This document shows, one piece after another, positions 48,715-57,839 of a DNA stretch of 64,000 bases. Each line of letters opens with the position of its first letter. Position 1 is the stretch's first letter. The stretch covers positions 24,980 through 88,979 of the forward strand of contig NZ_LFML01000119.1 in the NCBI RefSeq assembly GCF_001044425.1, given 5' to 3'. The notes below the pieces were generated by a model. It had not been told where the DNA came from. It did not search any database and was given only the letters and a program-made list of their open reading frames with translations. Both the position numbers and the translations under genes were made by a program. This stretch comes from Streptomyces roseus (GTDB taxonomy: Bacteria > Actinomycetota > Actinomycetes > Streptomycetales > Streptomycetaceae).

Positions 48715-48746
48715 GAAGCCGGTCGGCCGGCCGACCAGTTCCCGTA

Positions 48747-50168
48747 TCAGTGCTCGCAGAGGGAGAACTCCCGTTCGTAGAGCTGGTCGTTGTGCTCGTC
48801 GACGAAAAACTTGCGTTCCCGCATGAGCTGTTCGCGGTAGTCCTTCGCCTCCTCGAACGTCATGGTCGAGGTGTCGGACCACGGTTGCTGCGGCGGCACG
48901 TCGGACGTCGAGACGATCCGCTCCGACGGGTCGACGAGGAAGAACGCCAGGATCTTGCGGTGTCCCGGGCGGCCGGGGTCCACGAGGCGGAACGAGCCGA
49001 CGCGGTGCTGGAGGATGTTCGGGAACGCCAGGCAGCGGCCCGCCGGGGTCGACGCCGACCCCCATATCTGGTTCAGCGCGTCCTCGTCCTCCAGACCGTA
49101 GACCTCACGCAGGCCGTTGTCGTCGTTCTGCTCGTAGCTCGGGTCGTCGAGCGCCGCCCGGAAACTCAGCCGGCTTTCCGTGACGTTCTCGCTGTCCCAG
49201 TAGTAGATGCCCGTCGAGACGATCCGCTCGTTCAGCATCCCCTCGACGTGCCAGGAACCGCCGGGGTACTCCGGCTTGTCCGGGGTGAGACGGATGGTGG
49301 CGAGCTTGACGATGACCTGGAGGCGGCGGCCGCGCAGGTCGACCCGGGCGGCCGCGTCGGGCGGCTCGGGCGGCGTGAAGGCCGGGGCGTCCGGGATGAC
49401 CGGGCGCCGGTTCTCCCACCATTCGTCCTGAGCCGCTTCCCACGCACGACGGGCTTCCTCGAAGGCCTCGCCGTCGCTGAAGGAGGACCTCTCCGGGTAC
49501 TCCGGTTCGGAGTCGTACCACCCGTAGGGATCGGCCTCGATCCGCAAGGGCCGCGGATGGCGCAGATCGGTGAGCACGTTCTCCAGCAGCGGGCGCATGC
49601 GCGCGAACAGGTCCGGCAGGACGGCGGCCAGTTCGCCGTGGAGTTCGGGGTGGACGTTGTTGACATAGGAACGGAAGGCGACACCACCGTCGTCGCTGAC
49701 GTCGACGTCCGTGGGCAGCCACTGGAACTTCTCCGAGAACTCGTACCTCGAATAGTGGTCCGTCGGATTCTGCCAAGCTTGCTCGGGCGCCCCGCTCACC
49801 CCTCTCACCAGGCAGAACAGCGAGGGATGAACCAGATCCAACACCTGGCCGTCGGAGCCCGGGTGCCAGTCCTGCTCCTCGGCGGGGACCTGTTCCAGAA
49901 CCCGGACCGCCGCGCGCAGCCTGGAGCCGAGCTCATCGTCGACGAGCGTGTCCGACTGCCACACCCCGTCGACGGCGGACACCTCGACGCCGGTCCGTTC
50001 GTCCCGCAGCGCCGCGTAGTGGGCGAGTTCGGCGAGCACGTAGCGGACCTGCGCTTCGGTAAGGCCCTGGGCGACCGCCTCCCGCGTCCACCTGGCGACG
50101 ACGTCGGCGTCGTTCATCTTGTCGAACCATCCCGGCTTGGCCCGAATGTGCGAGCTGCACTGCATCAT
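48747..50168 (-). CDS. DUF4246-family protein (iron/2-oxoglutarate dioxygenase-like)
   Basis: 473-residue protein of the DUF4246 family, which is best known from fungi and scattered bacteria. The C-terminal half shows the dioxygenase-type metal motif H307-x-E309 in GGSWHVEGMLNERIVSTGIY, a later histidine H388 (FPNILQHRVGSFRLVDPGRP) and an Arg after GH (R404) that could bind 2-oxoglutarate; the assignment of the third ligand is by analogy. The N-terminal half is family-specific with an acidic insert rich in Trp and Pro. ATG 50168 is followed at once by a second ATG; GGGAA lies upstream. Codon usage is slightly less G/C-biased than in the neighbours. A nested palindrome sits in its 5' region. 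Confidence 0.8.
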   Translation of the reverse strand: MMQCSSHIRAKPGWFDKMNDADVVARWTREAVAQGLTEAQVRYVLAELAHYAALRDERTGVEVSAVDGVWQSDTLVDDELGSRLRAAVRVLEQVPAEEQDWHPGSDGQVLDLVHPSLFCLVRGVSGAPEQAWQNPTDHYSRYEFSEKFQWLPTDVDVSDDGGVAFRSYVNNVHPELHGELAAVLPDLFARMRPLLENVLTDLRHPRPLRIEADPYGWYDSEPEYPERSSFSDGEAFEEARRAWEAAQDEWWENRRPVIPDAPAFTPPEPPDAAARVDLRGRRLQVIVKLATIRLTPDKPEYPGGSWHVEGMLNERIVSTGIYYWDSENVTESRLSFRAALDDPSYEQNDDNGLREVYGLEDEDALNQIWGSASTPAGRCLAFPNILQHRVGSFRLVDPGRPGHRKILAFFLVDPSERIVSTSDVPPQQPWSDTSTMTFEEAKDYREQLMRERKFFVDEHNDQLYEREFSLCEH

Positions 50169-50173
50169 CTGAA

Positions 50174-50212
50174 GTTCCCGCAACGTTCGCGGTGTCGCGA
50201 ACGCGAGGGAAC
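50174..50212. promoter_or_regulatory. Nested palindrome immediately upstream of the DUF4246 gene
   Basis: An inner GTTCGCG-gtgt-CGCGAAC (50185-50202) is enclosed by an outer GTTCCC...GGGAAC pair (50174-50179 and 50207-50212). It begins six bases before the DUF4246 start, so it could be an operator or a leader hairpin that covers the ribosome-binding site. Confidence 0.5.
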
Positions 50213-50390
50213 GGGATGAATGAAAGGGCAGCGGGAAAGCAGACAGGCCGGACAATTCTCTTGACCCTTCGAGTCGGTGTGCGGTGGCCGGAAGGATACT
50301 TGAGCGAACCGACACCGCAGCCGGAACCGGGTTCGGGGCTGACGCGTCCAGCGATACGCAAGATCCTTGGTGGGCGCAGAGGAGTGTGTG

Positions 50391-51014
50391 ATGACCGGCA
50401 CGGCGGCCCGTTACCTCTACTTGGTTCGGCACGGCGAAGCGGCGTCGGAGGAGAGCGGGCTGACGGACGCAGGCCGTCGGCAAGCCGTGCTGCTCGGCCG
50501 GCGCCTCCGGGACGTTCCTCTCGCTGCGATTCACCACGGCCCGCTGCCCCGGGCGGAGCAGACCGCACGTCTGATCGGCGACCAGCTGAAGAACGTCCCT
50601 CTGCACGTCTCGGAAGTCGCCGGTGACTACGTTCCTCATATGCCGGTGAGGGACGAACTTCCCGCCGAATCAGCCGACTTCTTCCTCCGCTTTCTCGATG
50701 GAGTCACCGAGGAGGAACGGGTTCACGGATCCGCTCTGGCCCGGCAGGCGCTGGACATGTTCACCGGGCCGGTGGACGGTGAAGACGACCGGCACGAACT
50801 CGTCGTCACCCACAACTTCCTGGTCGCCTGGCTCGTCCGGGACGCCATGCACGCGCCGCGGTGGCGCTGGCTCGGCCTCAACCACGGCAACGCCGCCCTC
50901 ACGGTCATCCGGTACGCGCCGGGCCGGCCGCCCTCCGTCCTCGTCTCCAACGAAATGCGGCACCTGCCCCCCGAGCTGCGCTGGACGGGCTTTCCCTCCG
51001 AGGTACACATCTAG
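50391..51014 (+). CDS. Histidine phosphatase (phosphoglycerate-mutase-like) family protein
   Basis: 207-residue phosphatase. RHG motif (YLVRHGEAASEESGLTDAGR) provides the catalytic His, with a second histidine at VVTHNFLVAW and acid/Arg positions around IHHGPLPRAEQTARLIG. This is the SixA/broad-specificity branch rather than glycolytic mutase. ATG 50391 has GAGGAG seven bases upstream. It is divergent from the DUF4246 gene with about 220 bases between. The substrate (protein phosphohistidine, sugar or nucleotide phosphate) cannot be told. Confidence 0.9.
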   Translation: MTGTAARYLYLVRHGEAASEESGLTDAGRRQAVLLGRRLRDVPLAAIHHGPLPRAEQTARLIGDQLKNVPLHVSEVAGDYVPHMPVRDELPAESADFFLRFLDGVTEEERVHGSALARQALDMFTGPVDGEDDRHELVVTHNFLVAWLVRDAMHAPRWRWLGLNHGNAALTVIRYAPGRPPSVLVSNEMRHLPPELRWTGFPSEVHI

Positions 51015-51056
51015 GGGGAGTCTGGTCCCGCCTGCCCGGCCCCGCCCCCTGGGAGC

Positions 51057-51917
51057 TCACTTCCAGGTCGCGCCGAATCGCGCCAGGTAGTGCCACACCT
51101 TCTTCACCGCCTGGGGGTCATGGCGGCCGGCGCGGGCGGCATCTCCGACGATCCGGGGATCGAGTACGCCGTCGACCGCCAGCTGCGCGCCCAAGTCGAC
51201 GTATTCCCGGCCGCGGTAGCCGGGGTGGCGCCGGAGTTCTTCGACCCCGAGCCGGAAGCCGGGGTGCCACTCCACCGGGCAGCCGAGACGCCGAGCCGCC
51301 GCCTCGATCGCCGTGCCCCGGTAGCAGGGGTCCAGTACCAGCGCCTCCACGTGGGAGTCCAGCCGGACCGGCCCGTGCACCTGGGCCTCGATGTAGTCGT
51401 CGAGCTCGTCCTGGTGGTCGGCGAGGGCGAGTTCTATCAGCCCCATGCGGGCCGCGACGCCGAAATCCGAGGGTTCGAAGAAGCTGTCCGGGTAGCAGAA
51501 CGTGGTCCGCGCGAGCGTCTGCGGTGTCAGCCTGAAGTGGGCGGAGCCGAACCGCGGCGCCCCGCCGGCCGGCTTGCGGCGGAAGTTCAACGCCCCGTAG
51601 ACGGGCCGCTCGTGAGCGCCGCCTTCGTCGTACGCCCCGTCGAAGATCCGGCTCTCCCAGCGCCAGCGGTCGCCGCCGGGGTGCGCGGTCAGCCCCCCGT
51701 TGCCGGTCCCGGTGACGAACTGCGAGCGGTAGACGCCGTCCTCGGCCAAGGCCTCCAGGATCGGCTTGCCGTGCAGCGAACGGTCCGGGTGGAAGTTGAG
51801 GGTCACCCGCAGCGTCGGGTCCACGGGAGGGCCCGACGCCAGCCCCGAGACATGGCGAAGGGCCCGTTCCCGAGCCGTCCGGGCGGCTGCGGTGCTGAAC
51901 GCGGCTGAGGTCCTCAT
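51057..51917 (-). CDS. DUF3626-family protein
   Basis: 286-residue cytoplasmic protein of DUF3626, function unknown. The conserved block is RVTLNFHPDRSLHGKPILEA, YRSQFVTGTGNGGLTAHPGG, DRWRWESRIFDGAYDEGGAH and VYGALNFRRKPAGGAPRFGS, AHFRLTPQTLARTTFCYPDS. Many H, D and E residues suggest a metal-binding hydrolase or nucleotidyl enzyme, but no known motif was recognised. ATG 51917 is the likely start; a longer form adds Arg/Ala-rich residues without homology. It is convergent with the histidine phosphatase gene. Confidence 0.8.
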   Translation of the reverse strand: MRTSAAFSTAAARTARERALRHVSGLASGPPVDPTLRVTLNFHPDRSLHGKPILEALAEDGVYRSQFVTGTGNGGLTAHPGGDRWRWESRIFDGAYDEGGAHERPVYGALNFRRKPAGGAPRFGSAHFRLTPQTLARTTFCYPDSFFEPSDFGVAARMGLIELALADHQDELDDYIEAQVHGPVRLDSHVEALVLDPCYRGTAIEAAARRLGCPVEWHPGFRLGVEELRRHPGYRGREYVDLGAQLAVDGVLDPRIVGDAARAGRHDPQAVKKVWHYLARFGATWK

Positions 51918-51996
51918 CCGCACAGTGTTCCTCAGCGGGAACAAGGGGCGCACGTGGTTTGTCCGCCGACCGCACGCCCCCGCCGCGCGGGCGGCC

Positions 51997-52464
51997 TCAC
52001 AGCCGCCAGTACGAGCCGGCGCGCGCATCGACGTGCACTACGTGACGGCCGACGCGCACCACGTGGTGGTCCGGACCGGACCAGGAGCCGCAGGGTCCCC
52101 CGGCGGCGGGCAGCGGGGTCCAGATCTCCAGGAAGGTGCCGCCGTCCGGGTTGGTGCCCCGCTCGACGAGGTTCGCGCCGTCCCACCGGAACGTGCCGGT
52201 GTCTTCGCCCGGCTCGCCCGTGAGGTGGTGGAAGTGCACCCCGGCGCCGTCGAAGGACGTCGTACCGGCGAAGCCCCGGCTGTCGGCGTAGTACGGCCCG
52301 GCCTGCAGCCACACCACCTCGCGGTCCTCGACGAGGGGTCCGCCGTCGCGGCTGATGCCGCGCCGCAGCCACGCGCCGTGTCCGGGCACCGGGACCCCGG
52401 GTCCGTCCGGAAGATCCGGCGGGCGTGCGCCGTGGCGGACCGGCCCGGGCTCAGGCGTGGTCAT
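51997..52464 (-). CDS. Hypothetical lipocalin-like protein
   Basis: 155-residue protein without a recognised family; the pattern of short beta strands (REVVWLQAGPYYADSRGFAG, TSFDGAGVHFHHLTGEPGED, TGTFRWDGANLVERGTNPDG) resembles small lipocalin/HRI1-like barrels that bind small ligands, but the resemblance is only by eye. It overlaps the 3' end of the Ohr gene by 14 bases on the same strand, so the two are translated from one message. No signal peptide. It ends near a DUF3626 gene in the same direction. Confidence 0.6.
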   Translation of the reverse strand: MTTPEPGPVRHGARPPDLPDGPGVPVPGHGAWLRRGISRDGGPLVEDREVVWLQAGPYYADSRGFAGTTSFDGAGVHFHHLTGEPGEDTGTFRWDGANLVERGTNPDGGTFLEIWTPLPAAGGPCGSWSGPDHHVVRVGRHVVHVDARAGSYWRL

Positions 52465-52903
52465 CGGCGGCGGGCCCGTCCACGGCCAGGAGGGTCAGCG
52501 GTACGTTCCCCCGCACGGCCTGCGCGTACGGGCAGACCGCGTCCGCCCGGTGCAGCAGGGGCTGGAGGTCCGCCGCCCGCCACCCCGGCAGACTGACGGT
52601 CAGCGCCACCGCGAGGCCGTAGCCCGCGGGCGTGTCCGTGGTGCCGAGCTGCACCTCGCAGGCCACGCGTGCGGCGGAGGCGTCCGCCCCGAACTCGGCG
52701 GCGACCTCGGCGAGCGCGGAGGTGAAGCAGGCGGCGAAACCGGCCGCGAACAGCTGCTCGGGATTGGTGGTGCCGGGGACCTTCTTGCGCGGCGGGGCGA
52801 GGCGGACGTCCAGGCGTCCGTCGTCGGTACGCACGGATCCGGTGCGTCCCCCGGCGGCGTGCGCGGTGGTCCGGTACAGGGTGCGGGTGAGTGGCACGGT
52901 CAT
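52451..52903 (-). CDS. Ohr-type organic hydroperoxide reductase (OsmC family)
   Basis: 150-residue thiol peroxidase. LAPPRKKVPGTTNPEQLFAA then GFAACFTSAL contains the peroxidatic cysteine C59, and AVCPYAQAVRGNVPLTL the resolving cysteine C124, the Ohr pair. It reduces organic hydroperoxides using dihydrolipoamide-type thiols. An OhrR/MarR repressor gene is not adjacent. ATG 52903 is set by family length; upstream in-frame starts add Arg-rich sequence. It forms an overlapping pair with the lipocalin-like gene. Confidence 0.9.
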   Translation of the reverse strand: MTVPLTRTLYRTTAHAAGGRTGSVRTDDGRLDVRLAPPRKKVPGTTNPEQLFAAGFAACFTSALAEVAAEFGADASAARVACEVQLGTTDTPAGYGLAVALTVSLPGWRAADLQPLLHRADAVCPYAQAVRGNVPLTLLAVDGPAADDHA

Positions 52904-53268
52904 GGCGGTGTGGCCCATCCTGCTCGACGAGGACGCTGCCCGGGCGCGGACAGCGGGGCGGCGCCGCGTGTGCGGCACCTCGCGCGTCGTCGTGCGTAAC
53001 CGGGTACGGCGCATCTCGTCCGGGGCCGTGGACCGGCCGCCGGACAATCTAGCAACGCGATCCGTCGCCCGGGGCGGCCCCCGCGGTGAACTACCTCACC
53101 TCCTGTCCGTCCGGCCGCCCGCGGCGGCCCGGCCGTGTCGCGCGCGCCCGTCCGCACGCCCGCGTGCCTCCGCGCGCCCCCGCGGCAGGGGATGACCGCC
53201 GGCCGTCGCCCCCCGACCATGACCGTCACCACCACGGTCCGCACCACTCACTCGTCACGGGGGCAACG
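52904..53268. other. Gene-free divergent promoter region between Ohr and SDR genes
   Basis: About 365 bases with no credible gene; very high G+C. It must contain promoters for both divergent genes. No palindrome of note was seen. Confidence 0.45.
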
Positions 53269-54114
53269 ATGGGACGACGCTGGCTGCTCACGGGATGCTC
53301 CTCCGGCCTCGGACACGCCCTGGCCTCGGCCGCAGCCCGGGCGGGGGACGAGCTGGCGGTCACCGCCCGCAAGACCGCCGACCTGGAGGGCCTCGCCGCC
53401 GCCTGGCCCGGCCGCATCCTTCCGGTCCCGCTCGAACTGCGCGACGCCGCCTCATGCGAGGAAGCCGTCCGCAGAGCCACCGACCGTCTCGGTGGCATCG
53501 ACATCCTCGTCAACAACGCGGGCATCGGACTCTTCGGTGCGGTCGAGGAAGTGTCGGACGTCGAACTGCGCGACCAGTTGGAGACCCTGGTCGTGGGCCC
53601 GTGGCGGCTCACACGGCTCGTCCTGCCGCTGATGCGGGCCCAGGGCCACGGCCACGTCGTCAACATCTCCTCCGTCGTCGGCCGCATCGCCTTCCCGGGC
53701 CTCGGCGCCTACGTTGCCGGCAAGCACGCCCTGGAGGGCATGAGCCAGGCGCTGGCCATCGAGGCCGCCCCGCACAACATCCGCGTCACGGTGGTCGAGC
53801 CGGGCATGTTCGCCACGCGCTACGGCACCTCCATGACGGAGGCGCGGCGCCGGATCCCGGTCTACGACGTGACCAACCGCGAGATGCTCGACGGTGCCCG
53901 CGGTCTTGCCGAGAACCCCGAGACGGGACGCCCCGAGGACTTCGCCGAACGAGTTCTCGACATCATTGCGGCCGAGGGCCCGACACCGCTGCGGATTCCG
54001 GTGGGCGACGACGCGTACGGCTACCTGGACCTGGCGGAACAGGCCTCCCGCGAGGAGTTCGCCGCGGCCCGGATCCTCACCCAGGGGCCGCCCCCGCCCC
54101 CGCCGCCGGTCTGA
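53269..54114 (+). CDS. Short-chain dehydrogenase/reductase (extended C-terminus)
   Basis: 281-residue SDR. Cofactor motif TGCSSGLG (T8-G15), NNAG (residues 82-85) and catalytic S135, Y148 and K152 (VNISSVVGRIAFPGLGAYVAGKH) are intact; the pattern fits the oxidoreductase group that acts on ketones or sterol-like substrates. It ends in a stretch of seven prolines. ATG 53269 follows GGGGGC. It is divergent from the Ohr gene; no regulator is adjacent. Substrate unknown. Confidence 0.9.
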   Translation: MGRRWLLTGCSSGLGHALASAAARAGDELAVTARKTADLEGLAAAWPGRILPVPLELRDAASCEEAVRRATDRLGGIDILVNNAGIGLFGAVEEVSDVELRDQLETLVVGPWRLTRLVLPLMRAQGHGHVVNISSVVGRIAFPGLGAYVAGKHALEGMSQALAIEAAPHNIRVTVVEPGMFATRYGTSMTEARRRIPVYDVTNREMLDGARGLAENPETGRPEDFAERVLDIIAAEGPTPLRIPVGDDAYGYLDLAEQASREEFAAARILTQGPPPPPPPV

Positions 54115-54180
54115 CGGCGGGGCATGCGGGTGCGGTTCACCCCAGGCTGCGGTGGCGGCCGCCACCCGTACGGCCCGTGG

Positions 54181-54372
54181 TCAGCGCGCGTGGTAGCGGA
54201 CGTCGCGCTGACCGGGCACGCGGGTCAACCGGGGAGCGGCCGAGCGGCGGTGGCCGCCCCGCGCCCGGCGGCCCGGGAAGGGGTTCTGCCGGACGTCGGC
54301 GCTGGGGGCCGCGATGAGGAGACCGACGAGTACGAGGGCCACGACGAGGATGAGCACGGCTACGAGGTTCAT
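54181..54372 (-). CDS. Small single-helix membrane protein
   Basis: 63 residues: an N-terminal membrane helix (MNLVAVLILVVALVLVGLLI) followed by a basic cytoplasmic tail (NPFPGRRARGGHRRSAAPRL). ATG 54372 has AGGAAC just upstream. No family was recognised; such peptides are common but uncharacterised in Streptomyces. It lies alone, convergent with the SDR gene. Confidence 0.6.
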   Translation of the reverse strand: MNLVAVLILVVALVLVGLLIAAPSADVRQNPFPGRRARGGHRRSAAPRLTRVPGQRDVRYHAR

Positions 54373-54762
54373 GTTCCTGCCTTTCGCCGGGTATTGAATG
54401 GCTGTCACTACTGCTTGTTACCAAATCTGAGAGACCTAAACACGGAGTGTGACCGGCTCGGGAGTTCGTCTCCTGCCGCGCGCGGCCTCCTGGGAGGGCG
54501 CAAACGACCGGCACGCTGAGCCTGGTGACCGGATGGCCCGTCGCGCACAGGGCCCAGGAGTACCCGACCGACCCCGAATGCCTGCCCGGCCATCCGCGTC
54601 GAAATGCACCGGCTGGAGACGGAGTTGTGTGCGGCCGGCCCTTGGACGTCGACGGAGGGCCGCCGCTGCCGTGCTGTCCGGCGGCCCACGACGGGAGCCT
54701 CCTCGGCACCGGGGCCCGCAAAGGCAAAGGCAAGGGCTCGAGCAGAGGCACCGGCATCGGTT
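54373..54762. other. Gene-free stretch between two small membrane-protein genes
   Basis: About 390 bases without a supported gene. The part next to 54372 (about 54390-54450) is AT-richer and probably holds the promoter of the small membrane-protein gene. Nothing else was recognised. Confidence 0.45.
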
Positions 54763-55005
54763 TCAGTGCCCGCAGGCGGACACGATGACCAGCAGGAGGA
54801 TGCCGAGGACCGCCATCGTGGCGCAGACCACGCAGCTCGTGCCCTCCCGGGCGGGGACGGCGGCGCCGGTCTCCACCTGGCCGCCCAGACGCATTCCGGG
54901 GTGCCGGGTGTCGTAGTGGTCCATGTGCCCGCGTTCGGCCTCGGACTCGGTGCCCCAGGGGGTCTTGAATCCGCATTCGCCGCACCAGAATCGGTAGGTC
55001 GTCAC
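54763..55005 (-). CDS. Zinc-ribbon membrane peptide
   Basis: 80-residue protein: an N-terminal zinc-finger-like module (YRFWCGECGFKTPWGTESEA with C-x2-C, then GHMDHYDTRHPG with a His pair) and a C-terminal hydrophobic helix (ATMAVLGILLLVIVSACGH). A further TSCVVC pair precedes the helix. The design suggests a small membrane-tethered metal- or redox-sensing protein. The GTG start at 55005 has GAGGAGAAGAT directly upstream. It is divergent from the HTH-NACHT gene at 55203 across 197 bases, so a shared promoter region and a functional link are possible. No family identified. Confidence 0.65.
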   Translation of the reverse strand: MTTYRFWCGECGFKTPWGTESEAERGHMDHYDTRHPGMRLGGQVETGAAVPAREGTSCVVCATMAVLGILLLVIVSACGH

Positions 55006-55202
55006 ATCTTCTCCTCGGGTTTCCGGAGCGTGGCCGGCGGTGGCCGGGGACCGGATGCCGCAGGACTCCTCCGGGTCCGAGCGTGGTGTCCGCGCAGGTC
55101 GCGGTACAGGTCATGGCGGCGGTCACGTATGACCGGTCGCCGCCCGCTACGCTCACCTGCGGTCCGGGCCGGCCCTCCGGCCCCGGGAGGGAGGATCCGC
55201 GC

Positions 55203-57737
55203 GTGACGTCCGATCGACTCGGGCAACTGGCCTCGCTGTTGAAGCTCATGCGCCAGCGCTCCGGGCTGACGCAGGATCAGTTGGTCGCGAAGTCCGGAGT
55301 GAGCGAGAGCACCATCCGGCGGCTCGAGAGCGGCAGGGCCCCGAACCCGACGCTGCTCTCGCTGGAGCGGTTGCAGGACGCGCTGGGAGCCGGCCCCGAG
55401 GACCGCAGGAAGCTGGCCGAGCTGCTCGCGAGCGGGCCCGGCATTCCCGCGCCCGACGGCGGAGCGGACGGGGCGGGGGCACCGCGGCCCGGGCGACTGC
55501 GTCCCCCGGCGGCGCCCTCCGAGACGCTGGTCCGCGACGAGGTGCTGTCCGCGGCGCGTGACCTGGCGCTGGAGATCCGTCGCCGCTGGCGGCTGGAGGA
55601 AGAACGGCGCCGGGTCCACGACCCCTTCCCCCTCCCGGTGCGGTGGCGGCGTACCGACCCCGCCCTCAGCGATCACGAGGCCAACGTCGAACGGCTCCCG
55701 CCGGGGGCCGCGGCGCCCGCCCCCGCCGACCTGTGCGGCGACCTGCCCACCGTGGCCGAGTTCTACCGCCGCCGGCCCTCGGGGCGGCTGGTGGTCCTCG
55801 GCCGGGCGGGCTCGGGCAAGTCCGTGCTCGCGATCCGCTTCGTCCAGGACTTCCTGGAGACCCGTACCGCCCCGGACCGCGTGCCCGTGATCTTCAGCAT
55901 CGGCTCGTGGGACCCCACGGCCAGGACCCTGCGCGCCTGGATGACCGAACGGCTCGTACGGGACCACCCCCACCTCGCGGACCGCGTGGCGGGCACCTCG
56001 ACGGCCGGCGCCCTCATCGAGGCCGATCTCGTCCTGCCGGTCCTGGACGGGTTCGACGAGATCGCGGAGGGACTGCGGGGCCGGGCCCTGGAGCGGCTCA
56101 ACGAGTTCTCCTCCCCGCTCGTCCTGACCAGCCGCCGCGAGGAGTTCGCCGAGGCGGTTGACGCGGCGGGCACCCCGCTCGTCTGGGCCACCGTCATCGA
56201 GCTCGCGGACCTCACCGTCGACGACCTCGCCGCCTACCTGCCGAGGACCGCGCGGCGGGGCGGCGGGCCGGACGGCCACGGCCGGGGCCTGTGGGACGCG
56301 GTGGCGGACCGGCTGCGCGCCCCGTCCCGGGACGGCGGCGGCACCGAGCCCCTGACCGCGGCCCTGCGCACCCCCCTGATGACCGCCCTGGCCCGGACCC
56401 TCTACGGCGAACGGACGGAGACCGACCCGGCCGAACTGCTTGACGCGCAGGCGTTCCCCGACGAGAGCTCCATCGAGGAACACCTCCTCGCAGGCTTCGT
56501 CCCCGCCGTCTACCGCCGCCGCACCCCGGAGCCCGAGCACGTGCGGGACTGGGACCCGGACCGGGCCGAGCACTGGCTGGGCTACCTCGCCCACCACCTG
56601 GCACACCCCGACCGGGAGCGGCAGGACCTCGCCTGGTGGGAGATCGGCGACTTCCTGCCGCGCCGCCAGCGGATGCTGAGCGTGGCACTGACGGCCACCC
56701 TCTGCGCCGCCCTCAGCGCGTGGCTGATCGGCCTCCTCATCGGCCCGCTTCCCCTGGGGCAGACCCTGTTGGAGGGCGCCCTGATGGGACCCGCCGCCGG
56801 CCTGGCCTTCGCGGCGGTGTACGCGGTCATGATCGCCCGGGGCGGCGGAACCTTGGAGCCCATGCACGTGCGCCTGCGCCTGCGCCCGCGACTGCCGGGC
56901 AGCGGCAGCGGACCGGATCCCCGGCGGGGCAACGCCGCCGGGAGCGCGGGGGAGGGGAGTCCGGGCGCGGGAGTACGGCTGTCCGCGCGCGCACCGCTGC
57001 GGGTGTTCACGGCGCGGTTCGGCGCGGTCATGGCGGGCGGCTTCGTGATGGGCGCGGGGGGCGCCTGCGCCCTGGCGGTCGAGCGGCAACTGGCTTATGG
57101 GACGCTGGTGCTGAGCCTCGCCGTCCTGGAGGGGGTGGCCGTGAACATGCTCGTCTTCGGGCTGATCTTCGGTGCGGGGACGGGGCTCGTATTCGGGCTG
57201 CTCGCGGCGTTCGAGGCACCGCTGGACGTGGCCTCCGCGGCGGACCCGATGAGCCTGCTCGCCGCCAACCGCGCCACCGTCCGCAGGCAGCTCGTGGCGC
57301 TCGTACCGCTGCTCGTCCTCTCGGTCGCGTTCGGCGGCGGCCTGATCGTCGCGCTGCTGGACGGCCCCCTCGGGGTTCTGAACTGGGATGCGCGGGACGG
57401 CCTGTACGTCGGCGCCGTCGTCGGTCTCGGCGGCGGGACGGCGTACGCGCTCTCCTTCACGGCGTGGGGACGCTGGGTGGTCCGGGCCAGGCTCTGGCTG
57501 CCGCTGACCGGCAAACTGCCGTGGGACACCGCCGCGTTCCTGGACGACGCCCACCGGCGCGGGGTGCTGCGCCAGGCAGGCGCGGTGTACCAGTTCCGGC
57601 ACGTACGCCTCCAGCACCACCTGGGCCGCACCTACCGGCGCCGCCAGGCGCAGAGGTCGCACCGGTGGGCGTCGGTGACGGCATCACCGGGCGCGGGACC
57701 GGGGACGTCTGCGGGCACGGCGGCCGGCAGGGAGTGA
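55203..57737 (+). CDS. HTH-NACHT ATPase with multi-helix membrane domain
   Basis: 844-residue multidomain protein. An N-terminal XRE helix-turn-helix (LMRQRSGLTQDQLVAKSGVS then ESTIRRLESGRAPNPTLLSL) is followed by a charged linker and a NACHT-type STAND ATPase: Walker A GRAGSGKS (G200-S207), Walker B LPVLDGFDEI (D282, D285, E286) and sensor LVLTSRREEF (305-315). An alpha-helical region leads to about seven membrane helices (roughly 491-513, 523-545, 605-625, 632-668, 697-719, 734-752), and a conserved tail ends GAVYQFRHVRLQHHLG. STAND ATPases of this kind act as signal switches; some bacterial NACHT proteins block phages. Here a membrane effector plus DNA-binding domain is suggested. The GTG 55203 start follows GGAGG. 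Confidence 0.85.
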   Translation: MTSDRLGQLASLLKLMRQRSGLTQDQLVAKSGVSESTIRRLESGRAPNPTLLSLERLQDALGAGPEDRRKLAELLASGPGIPAPDGGADGAGAPRPGRLRPPAAPSETLVRDEVLSAARDLALEIRRRWRLEEERRRVHDPFPLPVRWRRTDPALSDHEANVERLPPGAAAPAPADLCGDLPTVAEFYRRRPSGRLVVLGRAGSGKSVLAIRFVQDFLETRTAPDRVPVIFSIGSWDPTARTLRAWMTERLVRDHPHLADRVAGTSTAGALIEADLVLPVLDGFDEIAEGLRGRALERLNEFSSPLVLTSRREEFAEAVDAAGTPLVWATVIELADLTVDDLAAYLPRTARRGGGPDGHGRGLWDAVADRLRAPSRDGGGTEPLTAALRTPLMTALARTLYGERTETDPAELLDAQAFPDESSIEEHLLAGFVPAVYRRRTPEPEHVRDWDPDRAEHWLGYLAHHLAHPDRERQDLAWWEIGDFLPRRQRMLSVALTATLCAALSAWLIGLLIGPLPLGQTLLEGALMGPAAGLAFAAVYAVMIARGGGTLEPMHVRLRLRPRLPGSGSGPDPRRGNAAGSAGEGSPGAGVRLSARAPLRVFTARFGAVMAGGFVMGAGGACALAVERQLAYGTLVLSLAVLEGVAVNMLVFGLIFGAGTGLVFGLLAAFEAPLDVASAADPMSLLAANRATVRRQLVALVPLLVLSVAFGGGLIVALLDGPLGVLNWDARDGLYVGAVVGLGGGTAYALSFTAWGRWVVRARLWLPLTGKLPWDTAAFLDDAHRRGVLRQAGAVYQFRHVRLQHHLGRTYRRRQAQRSHRWASVTASPGAGPGTSAGTAAGRE

Positions 57738-57839
57738 GGCCGGGCCGGCCTCCCCGGCGGGAAGCCGTCACCCGGCCAGGGGACCCGTCGGGCCGCCGAG
57801 CCCGCCCACCGGACGGCGGCTCTCAACGGACGGCGGCCC

